Assembly (NCBI GenBank): GCA_034687125.1
Contig: JAQGBZ010000486.1
Span: forward strand, 1 to 41,644
Direction: 5' to 3'
DNA: 41,644 nt
DNA from: Neelides folsomi
Taxonomy: Eukaryota; Arthropoda; Collembola; Neelipleona; Neelidae
Part shown: positions 11,001-22,517 of the stretch, piece by piece
Layout: each line of letters begins with the position of its first letter
Position numbering within the stretch: position 1 is the stretch's first letter
Program-made: the position numbers and the translations under genes
The notes under the pieces: model-generated
Told to the model about the DNA's origin: nothing
The model's input: the letters and a program-made list of their open reading frames with translations, nothing else
Database searches by the model: none

Positions 11001-14000
11001 CCAATGTCCTCATTCTCCTCACAACGATCTCTTTAATAATCCAACCAACCCAGACAACTCCCCAAACAATTTCGCTCCAAGTGAACAATAACACATTTCG
11101 CTGTTCATTCTTGTATGTCAAAAATCTCATAGAGGATTTCTCCCCATATGCCAAAATGCCAAAAAGGCGGCAAAAAACATTAAGCGTCAAAAAGATTTAG
11201 AAAAAAATTTCCCTGTAAATCTTTTGAGAAAAGTCAGACAAAAAATGAATGTTATTGGAAAAGATTTAAAGGGAAAGTGAAGGAGATAAGAAAAATTGAA
11301 GATTGAAATAAGCTTTAAAAGTTCAAAGGTTCAACTTTAACCTTTCCCTTCCTTTCTCGTCATTTCCAATAAATAATAAATTATTGATAGCTGAACGACA
11401 AAGATGTGAAAACTTGCCTGGTCATTGTGAGTAAATTCATACCCAGACGTTTTGCATTCATGAGATCTTATGAGGAGATTGAGCCCGTGCTTTGCCAGGA
11501 AACTCTTGGAAACGTCCGGGCCGAAAAAAGCCCCACCACCACGGAATGTATTTTGACCTGACCCTGGACGTGACACGGGGTCACTCCAAAGAACGTCAAC
11601 CACCTGTCAATTTTAAATTAAAATTTACCACTTAAAATCTAAAAATTGTTTTAAATTATCAATTTAATACAAATTAATAATTTGAAATTATTGTTATCTG
11701 TATTTTCCCAAATGGCGATATCTTTAAGAACGCATGAGCATAGAATTATTCGCATGATTTAGGATTTCAATTTTACCTGTCTCCATTCTGAATTTGGTAA
11801 ATTTGCCAGATCTGAGAGTCTTATTGGTTTTCCCAAATGATCTCTTGATTCGGCTGCGGGCGGTCGAAGGACAGAGAGGAATTTGACTCTGTCGATGTTC
11901 CCAAGTTTGGCGAGATCCGTCGAGGCAGAGACGCCCCCGTGCACCACGCAAATTTGATTGTCGATCAAAGTGGCGAGAGGCAGCGAACGATAAACTTCGT
12001 CCACCAACCGAAGAATTCTCCCAGACATTTCCTGAACACCAAAGGAAGGATATTTCAATCAAATTAGATACTCTAACCTCGGAAATAAATTGACGTTAAA
12101 GAGATTTCAAATTTCGGCACTTCACTCATTCAATAAATGCCAATATTGTACAACTATATAACTACTATATATATATATATAATTTAGATAGTTCATATAT
12201 TGATTTGATGATATACTGATTCTGATATACAGACAATGTAGCCACATATATTTTCATATTGGATTTATATATTTGTACATATAAAATATCACAGGAAGTT
12301 TCGTATTTACATAACTGTATCCAGTAATATTATAAATCTCATAGGTAAATACGAATTTTGTGAAAGTGTGATATATAGTACAGATATTTATATTTACTAT
12401 TGGCAAATAGCTATACAAATCTTTTTCGATTTCATTGTGGGTGAATTGAATGAAATATTTGTGAAATCGATGGGAGTGAAAGTGGGGAGTTTTTTCTTAC
12501 CTTGTACTTTCGACGCACTTCTCTCACGAACCCATACCTGCAAAATATAATTTACAATCAAATACCAAACAGAAATTCATTCTTTATAAATACATTTATT
12601 TACAAATTAATAGAGAACAAAATACACAACGTAAATATTAGTCAAAATTTCGAAATAAGCCATTAAATTAAAATACCAACGAACATTAAGTAAATGGCAG
12701 TATGATTTTATTTATATAGCCATTATAAAAGCGACTATAACTTTCACCGTTTAATTATATGCTAAATTTAGAGGAATCGATGTGACTACAAAGAGCTATA
12801 AAAACAAAGGTGTAAGAAAACAAAGAAAATTGTAAAGGTCAAGAAAAGAGTAAAAGTTATATAAAGAATTCTTATATTACATTTAGACCTTTGGGAATGA
12901 ATGTAAAAGATATGCCAATTATATTATAAGATATTTATGGGCTAACAGAGTGAGTGAGCATACTTTATATAATATGTACCGGTACAGGTATGTATATATC
13001 AAAGGGGGGAGAGTTGATTTATCCAGGTGACATTTTACCTGGCGTTCATGACGTGGTCTTCGTGATTCCCTCGGTTGAGAGCTACGGACCCAGGTGCATT
13101 GAGGAGACAGGCGAGGAGAAGAACCAAAACTTCGATCCCGCACGGCCCTCGGTCAACGTAATCTCCATTGAAGACATAGGGATTGTCTGGGGAGGGAAGA
13201 CCATTCTGCAAATACAAATACTCCCTCCGTCCAAATTCACTTTGCTAAATGACGCGGATGGGGAATTCCAATCTTGTCACAAAATACTCGCTTTGCTTTT
13301 TGTAATGGAATATCTCACTTTCTTTGTTCTAACCTAACCTATCCTATCACTAGTTTACTCCATATGACAAACATTTTGGAATGAATAGCTTAACCTACTG
13401 CGATTATACCATGTGACTATACCCTATGACTATATCATGCGAATATATTTTAAATTGTGCGAATATGTACCTGTATTGTGATATTGAGAATATAGTTGTT
13501 ATATTGGCAATGTTAGATAAAGAAGAAACAAATAGTAAATAAGGATAGATATAAAACCTGATAGTTTTAACCCTATGATTAACATTATCCTTCCTTATTG
13601 ACAATTTTGGCCAATGGGGCGTATTATGGAATGAGTATTGTGAATGGGAATGAAGGGAATCATAAAGGGTAATATAAAAGGTTATATCCGCCATCATCTT
13701 TTGTGTGTTTAAATAAACGGAGCAATGGACTTTGGGATTAAATCAATTGGCTTTAATCAACGTCGAGTTTGAATAGAAAGTAAATCACGGTGGAAACTCA
13801 ATGAACCCGGGCCGAATGAGGCCTTTGATGAAACTCTCAATTTAAACGTCGTCTCCAAGAGGGAGAAGATAAGAACTGACTGTGAGCGAGGAGATCCAAA
13901 GACCAATTGTTTCACTTAATCACCTTCATAACACTAAAGAGCTCAAAGGGTTAAAGAGATTTTAGAGAAAATTTTAGAATAAATTCTAAATTCAGGCTGA

Positions 14001-17000
14001 ATCCGAAATTCAGCTTGAATCCAAAATTTCGGGCAAATCGGAATTTTTTGGTAAATCCGAAATTTCGGGTAAATCCGAAATTCCTGGTAAATCTGAAATT
14101 CTGGATATTTACAAGATTTTGGGTGTTTATAGATATTTTGCATAAATCGGTCTTTTCGGATATTTCGGTTTTTGGCAAGATTTTCGCATAATGGTATCTT
14201 TAGAGGATTTTAGATTTTTGTATTTTTCATGTTTTCGAATAAATTATGAATGATTGAGTGTTTTCAAAATATTTGGGGATTTATGGGATTTGCGATATCT
14301 AGGGTTTATTGAGTTTTCGGGGTGGAATTTTGCGGAGATATGTTAAAGCATCAATAGTTGTGAAATGATTGGCTGAGAGGTGTGTGGAAACATTCAACAG
14401 ATTCCAACGGATTTTGCCATTTATTTTCCATTGATGTGGAAAAGGGTCGTTTGATATTCCGCCTTTGAGCAAATACGATTGTGTGGGGAAATTAATATGC
14501 GGACTGATTTATGCACATACCATTACTTTGTATCGACCGGCCTATTTTACCAAATTTTACAACCTGCCGATTCCGCGGTGGGAAAGATCAATGAAATTCC
14601 CCGCCAAATTCACCACAATTCCCGTTATAAATAAAGATCCAGACACAGGTGGTTTGACCAATTACCTTGTAGAAGATTAAGAGAAGATCCTGAAGCTGCA
14701 AAATTAATAAATTAATCATAATTAAGAAAATATATAAAAACTTTATTGGATCAAATTGTAATAATTTTCACCTGGCCGTGCAAATCTCCACAAACTGCAA
14801 TTTCTTTCCATCCTCCGCTGGCGACAAGTTGAAGCGTTGGGAGTTGACGAAGGGCCTTCGCTCCACCTTCCAATATTTGACAAACAAATCGGCCATCCAG
14901 AGGCTAAACACAATTTAACCATTTTAATTCAACAATCAATAAAATAATCAATCCCTTTCTTCCCTATCTTTTTTCTCCATCATTAGAATAATTCGATAAT
15001 TTGTAAATTTAGTTTCTCTTATCTTGAACCCAAACTCAGTACATTAACAAAAATAAAAAAACTTTCAATGAAAAAAATAAACTTTAAACCAATGAAATAA
15101 TATTTTCCAGAATCAGAACTTTAGAAGTTAGAACTAAAGCCTAAAAAATAAGTGAAGTTTTATCTCAAGTCAAATCAGGCCAAAACTTGAGCTTTTTATA
15201 AAATACTGCATATAAGATGATAAAAGATATGAATTGGGGAAATCACGCAGTAATTAAAACTTTTACCTGATTTCTGATTATTCCGCATGCATTTAACGAT
15301 TATATTTGTTGACGATAAAAAGTTCAAACTTTTATAAAAGTCAAGATAAAATATACAGCTTTTATATTACGTCAACGTTTAACCTTTTTCTCTTATAAAA
15401 ATACTTTTATATTAACTGACTCTATACTACCTACCTATACTATAACTGTATACACTATACTATACCTACAGGTAATGGTGATTATTATTATACTATTAAT
15501 GTGATATTTGTGAACAATATATAAATTTTAATAAATTTTATATACTTATAAAACTTCATATAACACTTTGTTAAGAACCTTCAATAATTTGAATAATATG
15601 TATGTGAATATGAATATAAACCAAGAATTTGGATTTGTAATAGGAATAAAGTTTTTGATTGAAGTTTAGTGGAGTAAATGGAAGGATTTGTCGAATGAGA
15701 GTTTGTGAAGGAAAACGAATTGGTCTTGGAATTAAAAGTGAGGTAAAATGGATCAATTAAGCCAAAGTTTTTTTGGTAGTTAATCTTCAAAGTCCTTTTA
15801 CTTGTTCTCTCTTCAGGTTCTCGACGAGTTCTTCAAGTCCGACGTGTCCGATGGGGGAGGTTGGGGAAAGCGAAGGGCCGCTCTCCGGACGACCCAAAAG
15901 AGCACAAAAGAACCCGTACAGCTACAAAACACGCAAAATGAGTTTTTCATCTTTCAAAAACCTCACAAAATGAAGAGAAAACAATTCTTATTACACTAAA
16001 TATTCAAAACCTCGCCCACGCAATCATATCATTCCCTTTATAACAAATCTCTTAACATCCACATACAAATACCTTATACATATACTATAAGAGATTCATA
16101 TAATTAATTTCCCTTTGTAGGGGAAATCTTACTTTCCTTTTTCCTATACAGAGAAGAAAGTAATTCCTTTTCCTTATGCAGGTAAGTATGTATAACTTAA
16201 ATCATAAAATCTCCCCCTTTATTTCCAAATATAAAATCAGATTCTTACCTTTAGCTCGTCTTGCTGCCCGCAATATTCGATCTAAAATCAACATTAATTA
16301 ATTTGCGTATGTTAATTAATAAAAAGTGATCAATATTTATTGATCGTTAAAAGCAATAACATTAAATTGGACACTACATAATTGCTATATCAGTTTAATG
16401 TCCCATAATATCTGAAGAATTGGGCATTATTATAATTCGATTAGCAAAAAAGCTTATTTTGACCATTTTGTATTTTCTATAAAACAATTATTTGCAAATT
16501 AGCACTAATATTTAGTTAAGTTAAATCATTTTGTTTTAATCTCCCAGATTAGATTTAGAAATGAGTTGGAAGTGTTGGAATTGATAAATGGATATTTGAA
16601 CACTTTATTTGTTTTCCATTAGGAAATTTGAGCTAATTGGAAGGAGATTAAAACCGAGGAGTCAAAATTCACTCACCTGTCAAACTCAACTAAATTTTGG
16701 TCTAATTCTTATTAACTCATTTCTTATTAACTCAAATCTTGTTAAATCCATCCCATGAATCCTTTTCTCCCCATCCATCAATTGACGTAAATCTCATTAG
16801 TGGAAATCTCTTTAGCTTGATCTCATTAAGGGAGGAAGTTTATAAATTTATATGTAGAGCTTACTTGTTGGAATAATTCCCATGAAGTTCGACGGCGAAT
16901 TTCAAGCCGTGCCAAATACGTTCGATACCTTCGAAATTAAAAAAAAACATTAATCAATCCAATGCTTTTAAATTAATTAATTAATTCAAAAATTAGTTAA

Positions 17001-17803
17001 TTATTGAATTAATTTAATAATTAATTAAAAAAGTTAATATTTATAAAATTCCCAACAATTCAAAATTTATACACAAGGAATATTTCCAAATAATTCGTGT
17101 AAATGTCGAATGGATAAATAAAACTGTCAATTGATTTTTCACATGAGAAAATGGAATATTGAATAATTAATCAAACTCCCTGTTTATTAAATGGGGAAAG
17201 AACAAAGCGAAAACATCAATTTTAGATTGATCGGCTGAATTACACAAAAGTGCATTATTAATTAAAAGACCAACACCGCACGAACAACGTTAGTCCTTTT
17301 CTCGAACAAGAAACTTTATAAATATTTTATTCATTTTCTCCCTTCCATTTTCTCCATAAGGTCAGATAATAAATTGAATGAAATAATAGTCCTAAAAAGG
17401 CCAAGTCAACAGTAAAGTAAAGATAAAGCTTTATCAAACCAAGATTAAACATCCCCTTAATGCTTTTATCCAATTACTCACAATTTTCACTTATTCTTCC
17501 TTTTATTTAGATCCCTAATTAAATAATTACAACTCTCATCCTTACAAATTATCCTTATTCGTTTTCTTGTTGTTTCTTATATTTACAATTAAGGGCCATT
17601 GCTTAAGTTAATTTTTAATTTATTTAATTGCTTAAATATTTAATTTAAATTTAAATTTACCATCTTTGTATGAGAACTGCAGCTTTCCATCCAGACTCTG
17701 CTCTGACACGTGCTGAGACGATGACGGCGGTTGTTTGGCGATTCCTATGATTTTTCTGACCTTTCCGTTCCTTCTTTTTCTCTGCACTTGCCCCGCCGCC
17801 CAT
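8036..17803 (-). CDS. rdgC: rdgC/PPEF serine/threonine phosphatase with IQ motif and EF hands
   Basis: Fourteen exons: 17803-17661, 16928-16865, 16281-16249, 15921-15802, 14903-14772, 14695-14666, 13205-13039, 12537-12501, 12031-11777, 11603-11418, 9332-9139, 9008-8876, 8583-8409 and 8205-8036. They encode 612 residues (Drosophila RdgC is about 660). The start is MGGGAS; an in-frame stop lies just upstream and the sequence fits an N-myristoylation signal, as in mammalian PPEFs. A calmodulin-binding IQ motif follows ([13 protein letters not shown], residue 45 on). The PPP metal-centre motifs are all present: GDLHGQ (159), GDYVDRG (188), GNHED (220), VVHGG (271) and IRSHE (372). The C-terminus has one degenerate EF hand (475-486) and two canonical ones (552-563, 586-597). 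In flies this enzyme dephosphorylates rhodopsin and is Ca2+/calmodulin regulated. The donor after HNDQ (11417) is GC rather than GT. An AATAAA overlaps the stop codon. Confidence 0.93.
9900..11400. other. intron of the phosphatase gene, no internal gene seen
   Basis: This is the middle of the large intron between exons 10 and 11 (11417-9333). It contains small tandem copies of GCAAGAATT (near 9940-9960) and long AT-rich stretches. The open frames at 10141-10335 and around 10900-11200 on both strands lack codon structure or domain similarity that I recognise. Confidence 0.5.
13994..14105. repeat. 18-19 bp minisatellite in a phosphatase intron
   Basis: About six diverged copies of a unit close to GGTAAATCCGAAATTTCG lie head to tail in intron 6 of the phosphatase gene. 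On the minus strand they give a repetitive open frame of the FRIYPKF kind. It starts with no clear context and lies within an intron, so I do not call it a gene. Confidence 0.75.
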
Positions 17804-20762
17804 CCCGCCTTCAACTCCGGAAAAGAGTGACTGAGACCTCAACAAGTCCAAGTGGTGGTTTTAGCCCGGCTCGGCTCCAGCGCAGTTTTCCCTCCGTGGA
17901 AGTTGGAAGAAATGTCAAAGAACTCCAGCGCAGGCTCGCCGTCCAATCATTATCAATCTCAATCACAGCAACTCCCCACAACTCCCCTCAATGGAACAAA
18001 ACAAGAAGACCAAAATAAGACGTTCCCTTCACCTTTAACTTTTCCACCATTTGTAGAAAACCTCCGCTAATTTGTTCGTAAACAACGCAATTTAACCAAA
18101 AGACCAAAATGGAACATAAATCCATTTAATTTTAACAATGAATTTATTTGAATAATATAATATTAATATAATGAATTATTGGATCATTATTGGATATACA
18201 TTAAATTGTATTGATAACATTAACTAAAGGTTCTTTAGTTTTTGTGGCGGTTGTTTGTGTTTAATCCATATCTAAGTAATCAAGTCATTGATGGTGGAAG
18301 GATTTGGGCGGTTGGGCGACGTGTTCGCGTTGGCTGTCAATTTGTCAAACGACTTTTTCCATTTCCCACTTCAATGGACAAAAATGAAACTGATTCAACC
18401 AAACTCGCTTTATATTGCTAGTTCTTTTATATCTTTTCTTCATTTTATGGCAATGTAGAACATAAATACACTATGTAATAAAGTGTACCCATTCACATAT
18501 GCACAAAAGAAAGTGCTTTATTTAACAATAGGTACAGTACTTTTCTTTCTCCTTTCAATAAACAACTAATACCATATACATAATATATAAATCCTTACCT
18601 ACATTCATATATATATATATGTACTTTAGTAGTATCGTTAGTAGATATTATAGTCAAAATCTGTAGTATCTGTAGATATATTTAATATAATGCTTAAGAT
18701 CACTGTGATATGATCAATATATATATCAAATTTTGTTCAAAAGGGTCGTTGATGCGAAGTTGAATAAAATGTCATTTCTTACACATTCTTTCACCAATTA
18801 CAAATAGCTCACTTTCACTATATAGTATACTATACATACAGATATGTATACCATACCATATAATATGTATAATGTTATTATAATGTTAATATGTATAATA
18901 CCTAAAGGTAATTATATAGTATACTATACATATCTTAGGATCTGTAGTTTTTATCCTGATTTTGAAGATTTGGTATTATTTATATAGATACTTAACTTTG
19001 GATTAGTTAGATGAAGGCAACAGCTGTGTAAGGATGAGTGAACGTATTGTAAATATAAATACGGGTTCTATTGGACCTTTTGTTAAAGAGTTGAATGAAG
19101 TCCGAACTCATGAGAGATAAAATATATGGTTCTTTGAATGTGTAGAAATACCCGGGTAGAATAAGGAACAGATATGTACCATACAGTATGAACAGATATG
19201 TGCTATGTACATATTGTATATGAGTATATTGTATTTTCTAAGTAACATTAGTTGAGAGGATGAAGCTTTTGAAGGAAAAAATATCTCTTTGCTTTCTTTT
19301 CCCATCCTTCACTCAAAGACCCAAAACACACGTAAAAGTCCTTTAAAACTCCATCAAAATATATAAGGCTTCAGTAGACATTCAACTCAAAGACATCGGT
19401 CATGGCTTTATTTATTAACGAGATTTAGGAACATCGCAGGATTTAGCCATAAGAGGATAAAAGAGATCTAAAGCTCCAAATTTCCCATATATCAATTTTA
19501 TCTATCTTTATGTGGTTAATAATATTTGGAACTGTTTTGGGTGTAATTGAATGAATTGTGACTTTGGAGAAGATTCGAAACTGCGGGACTTTTGATGAAT
19601 AATGGTAGGAAATTGTGTTTTGTATCAAATGGTTTTTCTTCTACGTTTCCTCATCGGGGTAAGTGGTTCTCTCTGTACTAAAAGAGATAAGAGGATTTAT
19701 GGAACAGACATGGAGAAACGCTTGATAAATCAATCCCACAAAGAACCACCAATTTACATTCAGGGCCCTTGCCAGTTGGGGGAATCCACAGGGGGGAATA
19801 CATGCAAGAATTTAATTCGGCCATCCTTATTTACTCAAATTCTCTTCCAAACAGTTTTATTGCTTTTTAATTATTTTAATTCCACGAAATTTTCTAATTA
19901 AATACACTTTCAATTGCTTATCGGTCCCATGCTGGATTTATTACATATTTGGATAAATAAGGATGTAATGAACCATATTAAATACTTTGCGTAAATCTAA
20001 ATGAGATGAGAGTCATTAGAGATTATTTATATTGTAATTAAATAAGCAGTTAAGCAGTTTATCAAATAAGAGATTTATTATATATACTCATTTGATATAA
20101 TGTTACATAAGTAAATACGTAAATATTTATGTATAATGCATTTATGTTTGTACTATATCCATATGTATGGTATTTATATTTCTAGGAATTAATATTTTAT
20201 ATGTATGGTGGTTCGTGGTATATGAGGAGATAAAACGGTTTTGATGCTGAGAAATTAAAATGAAGTTTTAATTGAAGTCGAATGACGGTTGGATCAATAG
20301 ACTAAATGTAGATGTCTAGGTAAGTTTGTATATTTAAGTAATAATGGATTGTAATCGCAGGAAGTTGGTGATTCCATTCAAACGAGGGCTTTTATGCTCC
20401 TTTCAATTGCGTAGATAAAACGTATTAATGAATCCTTTTCATCAGAATGCGAATGTGAAGGACATTTGGAGTATGACAGGTGAGGAAGGAAACGAAGGAT
20501 GGAATTGTCTTTTACAAACACATGCCAATTTCAAATCAACTCAAAAACATGATTTGATAAATATTAAGTTTAATTTAAAAATTAAATGAATTTCATTGAT
20601 TTTATTTTTTAAAATTTTAATAAATAATGAGAATATTGAGAATGAATAATGAATGAGTAATAATAATAATGATTTATTCAGTAGTAGAAATTAGTCATTA
20701 ATATCTAATAAATGTAAATATAATAAATAATAGGTATTGGTTTTAAAAATAATTTTTCATTT
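17804..20762. other. intergenic: phosphatase upstream region and repeats
   Basis: The part near 17804 should contain the rdgC promoter, and there is no convincing upstream exon. The rest is AT-rich with TATA/ATAC simple repeats (18600-18960). An open frame at 19602-19901 (99 codons) has no recognisable domain and poor start context. I leave it unassigned. Confidence 0.5.
18819..18932. repeat. 20-bp direct repeat pair
   Basis: TATATAGTATACTATACATA occurs at 18819-18838 and again at 18913-18932, and contains the palindrome TATAGTATACTATA. Both copies sit in an AT-rich block upstream of the phosphatase gene. Function unknown. Confidence 0.6.
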
Positions 20763-22036
20763 TTAATTATTTTTAATTAACCAAGTCACGGCAAGATTTA
20801 CAATCATATGATTAATAAAACCTGCAAATTCATTATTTATGTCCAAAACTCCCCCCAATTTTATTCTAATTGGGCGGAATGATTTGCTCATCAAGTTTTC
20901 ATTTTTACTTTTTTGAAGAAATGAAAGCTTTATAAAAATTCGCGAATGGGATTCCAATTTATTGATGAAATAAAATGTAAAATTCATACAAAAAAAGGCG
21001 AATATTAACAGGATAAGAAATGGTAAATATTTGCTGAAAAATATTGATGGATTTAATGTAGAAATGGCTAAATAGCTTACGCAAATGCTTAAAAGGATTG
21101 CGGTTCCGAAAATGAAAATGATGGCAATTATTGTTATTGGAAAATAAAATACAACATTGGTATAGTTTGACATAATTGATAGTTGTTTATATATTTGAAA
21201 AATATTATTGGAGTTTTTAAATCTCCATGGTCGAAGAATCAACTCGGCCATCCAATTTATTTGAAATTTTAAAATTACATAAACATGAAGAAATGTGTAA
21301 AAATTTAAGAAAACTGCTTGTAATACTAAAAAATAATATGGAATAATAATTATTAATTCCCATAAATGGCTTTCAAATTTAAATATTATTTTTAAATGTC
21401 GGTAAATATAAAATTTGAAAATATCTTTGTCCCTTAAAATAAATGACACGGTTGAAAGTAGAAATGCTTCAAAATAAGAAAAATAATTTGTAAATTTTAA
21501 AAAATGATTTAAAAACATTTTTTTATCATTGTAAGCCCGCTCCTTTTGAGAAAAATAATAACCTAAAAAAATAATTTAATGCATTTAAAAATTAAATTTA
21601 AAACCTAACTACCTATATTTAAAAAATATTAAATGAATAAATATATAATATTCATACGTTGATATTTCAAATCAGAATAAACTATTTCATTAATTAATTG
21701 AGTAATAAAGGTTATTGAATATTCATATAAAAAGGAATAAACTATACAATTAAATATCACTAATAAATAAAATCCATTTAAATATAGGTCCAAAGTATCT
21801 TCATGTTTTGCTTTCTTTTGATTTTGCCAATCAAATTTAAATTGGGGAAAAATAAATAAAAACGTGACTAACAAGATCAATGGGTAAAAATATCTTGAAA
21901 ATGGAAAATATCTATAATTTTGGATTTTGAGAGTGAACCTGATATCATTCCATATGCTTTTATGGGATAAAAAAGTTGAAACTTTATAAAAGCAGTGAAT
22001 TACGTAAAGGTTTTTATTTGAATACATTTTTAACAT
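20763..22036 (-). CDS. seven-transmembrane chemoreceptor (gustatory-receptor-like)
   Basis: Two exons, 22036-21658 and 21562-20763, join in phase (C|GT gives Arg) into 392 residues, the usual length of insect-type gustatory and odorant receptors. Hydrophobic segments alternate with short charged loops. Clear examples are RYFYPLILLVTFLFIF and YLNGFYLLVIFNCIVYSFLY in exon 1, and VFYFPITIIAIIFIFGTAIL and FLILLIFAFFCMNFTFYFI in exon 2. Near the C-terminus SKSFRPIRIKLGG precedes a last hydrophobic helix. That motif recalls the S-x-RPxRIKxG tail I associate with springtail receptor families. Expected role: ligand-gated cation channel or sensory receptor in the plasma membrane. The ligand is unknown. 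Assignment to a named GR subfamily is not possible by eye. No disruption is visible. Confidence 0.75.
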
Positions 22037-22256
22037 TGACTATAAGTTTTATAAGTCTATAATTAAAATCGGAGTTATTTATTGCCAAATATCCAATTGA
22101 TTTTAAGTAGGCAAACATATTTAAATTATTCGTATTCTAATCATAAAGATTTGTATCGAATTTAAATTGACTAGTTTTATATTGAAAAGAACATTAACTA
22201 TTTTATTTTACATTAGCTATTTTTATCTGAATTGGTATAACTCCATTATTATAATA

Positions 22257-22342
22257 TACTACCCAACAACGAAAAGGTTTGAGCGATCCTTGCTTAATGT
22301 CAAACTGAGGGATGGCGCAAACTTTTTTGTTGTTGGGTAGTA
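22257..22342. mobile_element. short hairpin MITE with TA ends
   Basis: Inverted arms TACTACCCAACAAC (22257) and GTTGTTGGGTAGTA (ending 22342) match perfectly, and the pairing extends inward with a few mismatches (GTTTGxGCxATCC). The outermost TA on each side fits a TA target duplication as made by Tc1/mariner-type elements. At 86 bp it carries no gene. Confidence 0.65.
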
Positions 22343-22517
22343 GTATATATACTCTAGGTATAAATACTATATACAATACTCGATTCCTTGTATTCGGAAC
22401 ACTCTGATAATTTTATATTATATGTACATAAATATGCAAATTTTTGCCGGTATATGAGTCTTTGTTTATTTAACACTCTATATTTTAAAAAATAAGTGTT
22501 ATCTAGTTTAAAATAAA

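Noticed and set aside
11724..12062. 112-codon minus-strand frame beside the phosphatase exon
   Set aside because: It is an alternate frame of exon 9 (12031-11777); the other frame carries VVHGG and the family sequence.
13951..14178. Minus-strand repetitive open frames
   Set aside because: They are produced by the 18-19 bp minisatellite inside an intron.
15773..15999. Plus-strand open frames of about 65 codons
   Set aside because: They lie antisense to phosphatase exon 4 (15921-15802), whose frame, splice sites and phase fit the protein family.
19602..19901. 99-codon plus-strand frame
   Set aside because: No domain, signal or splice logic could be recognised and composition resembles the surrounding non-coding DNA.
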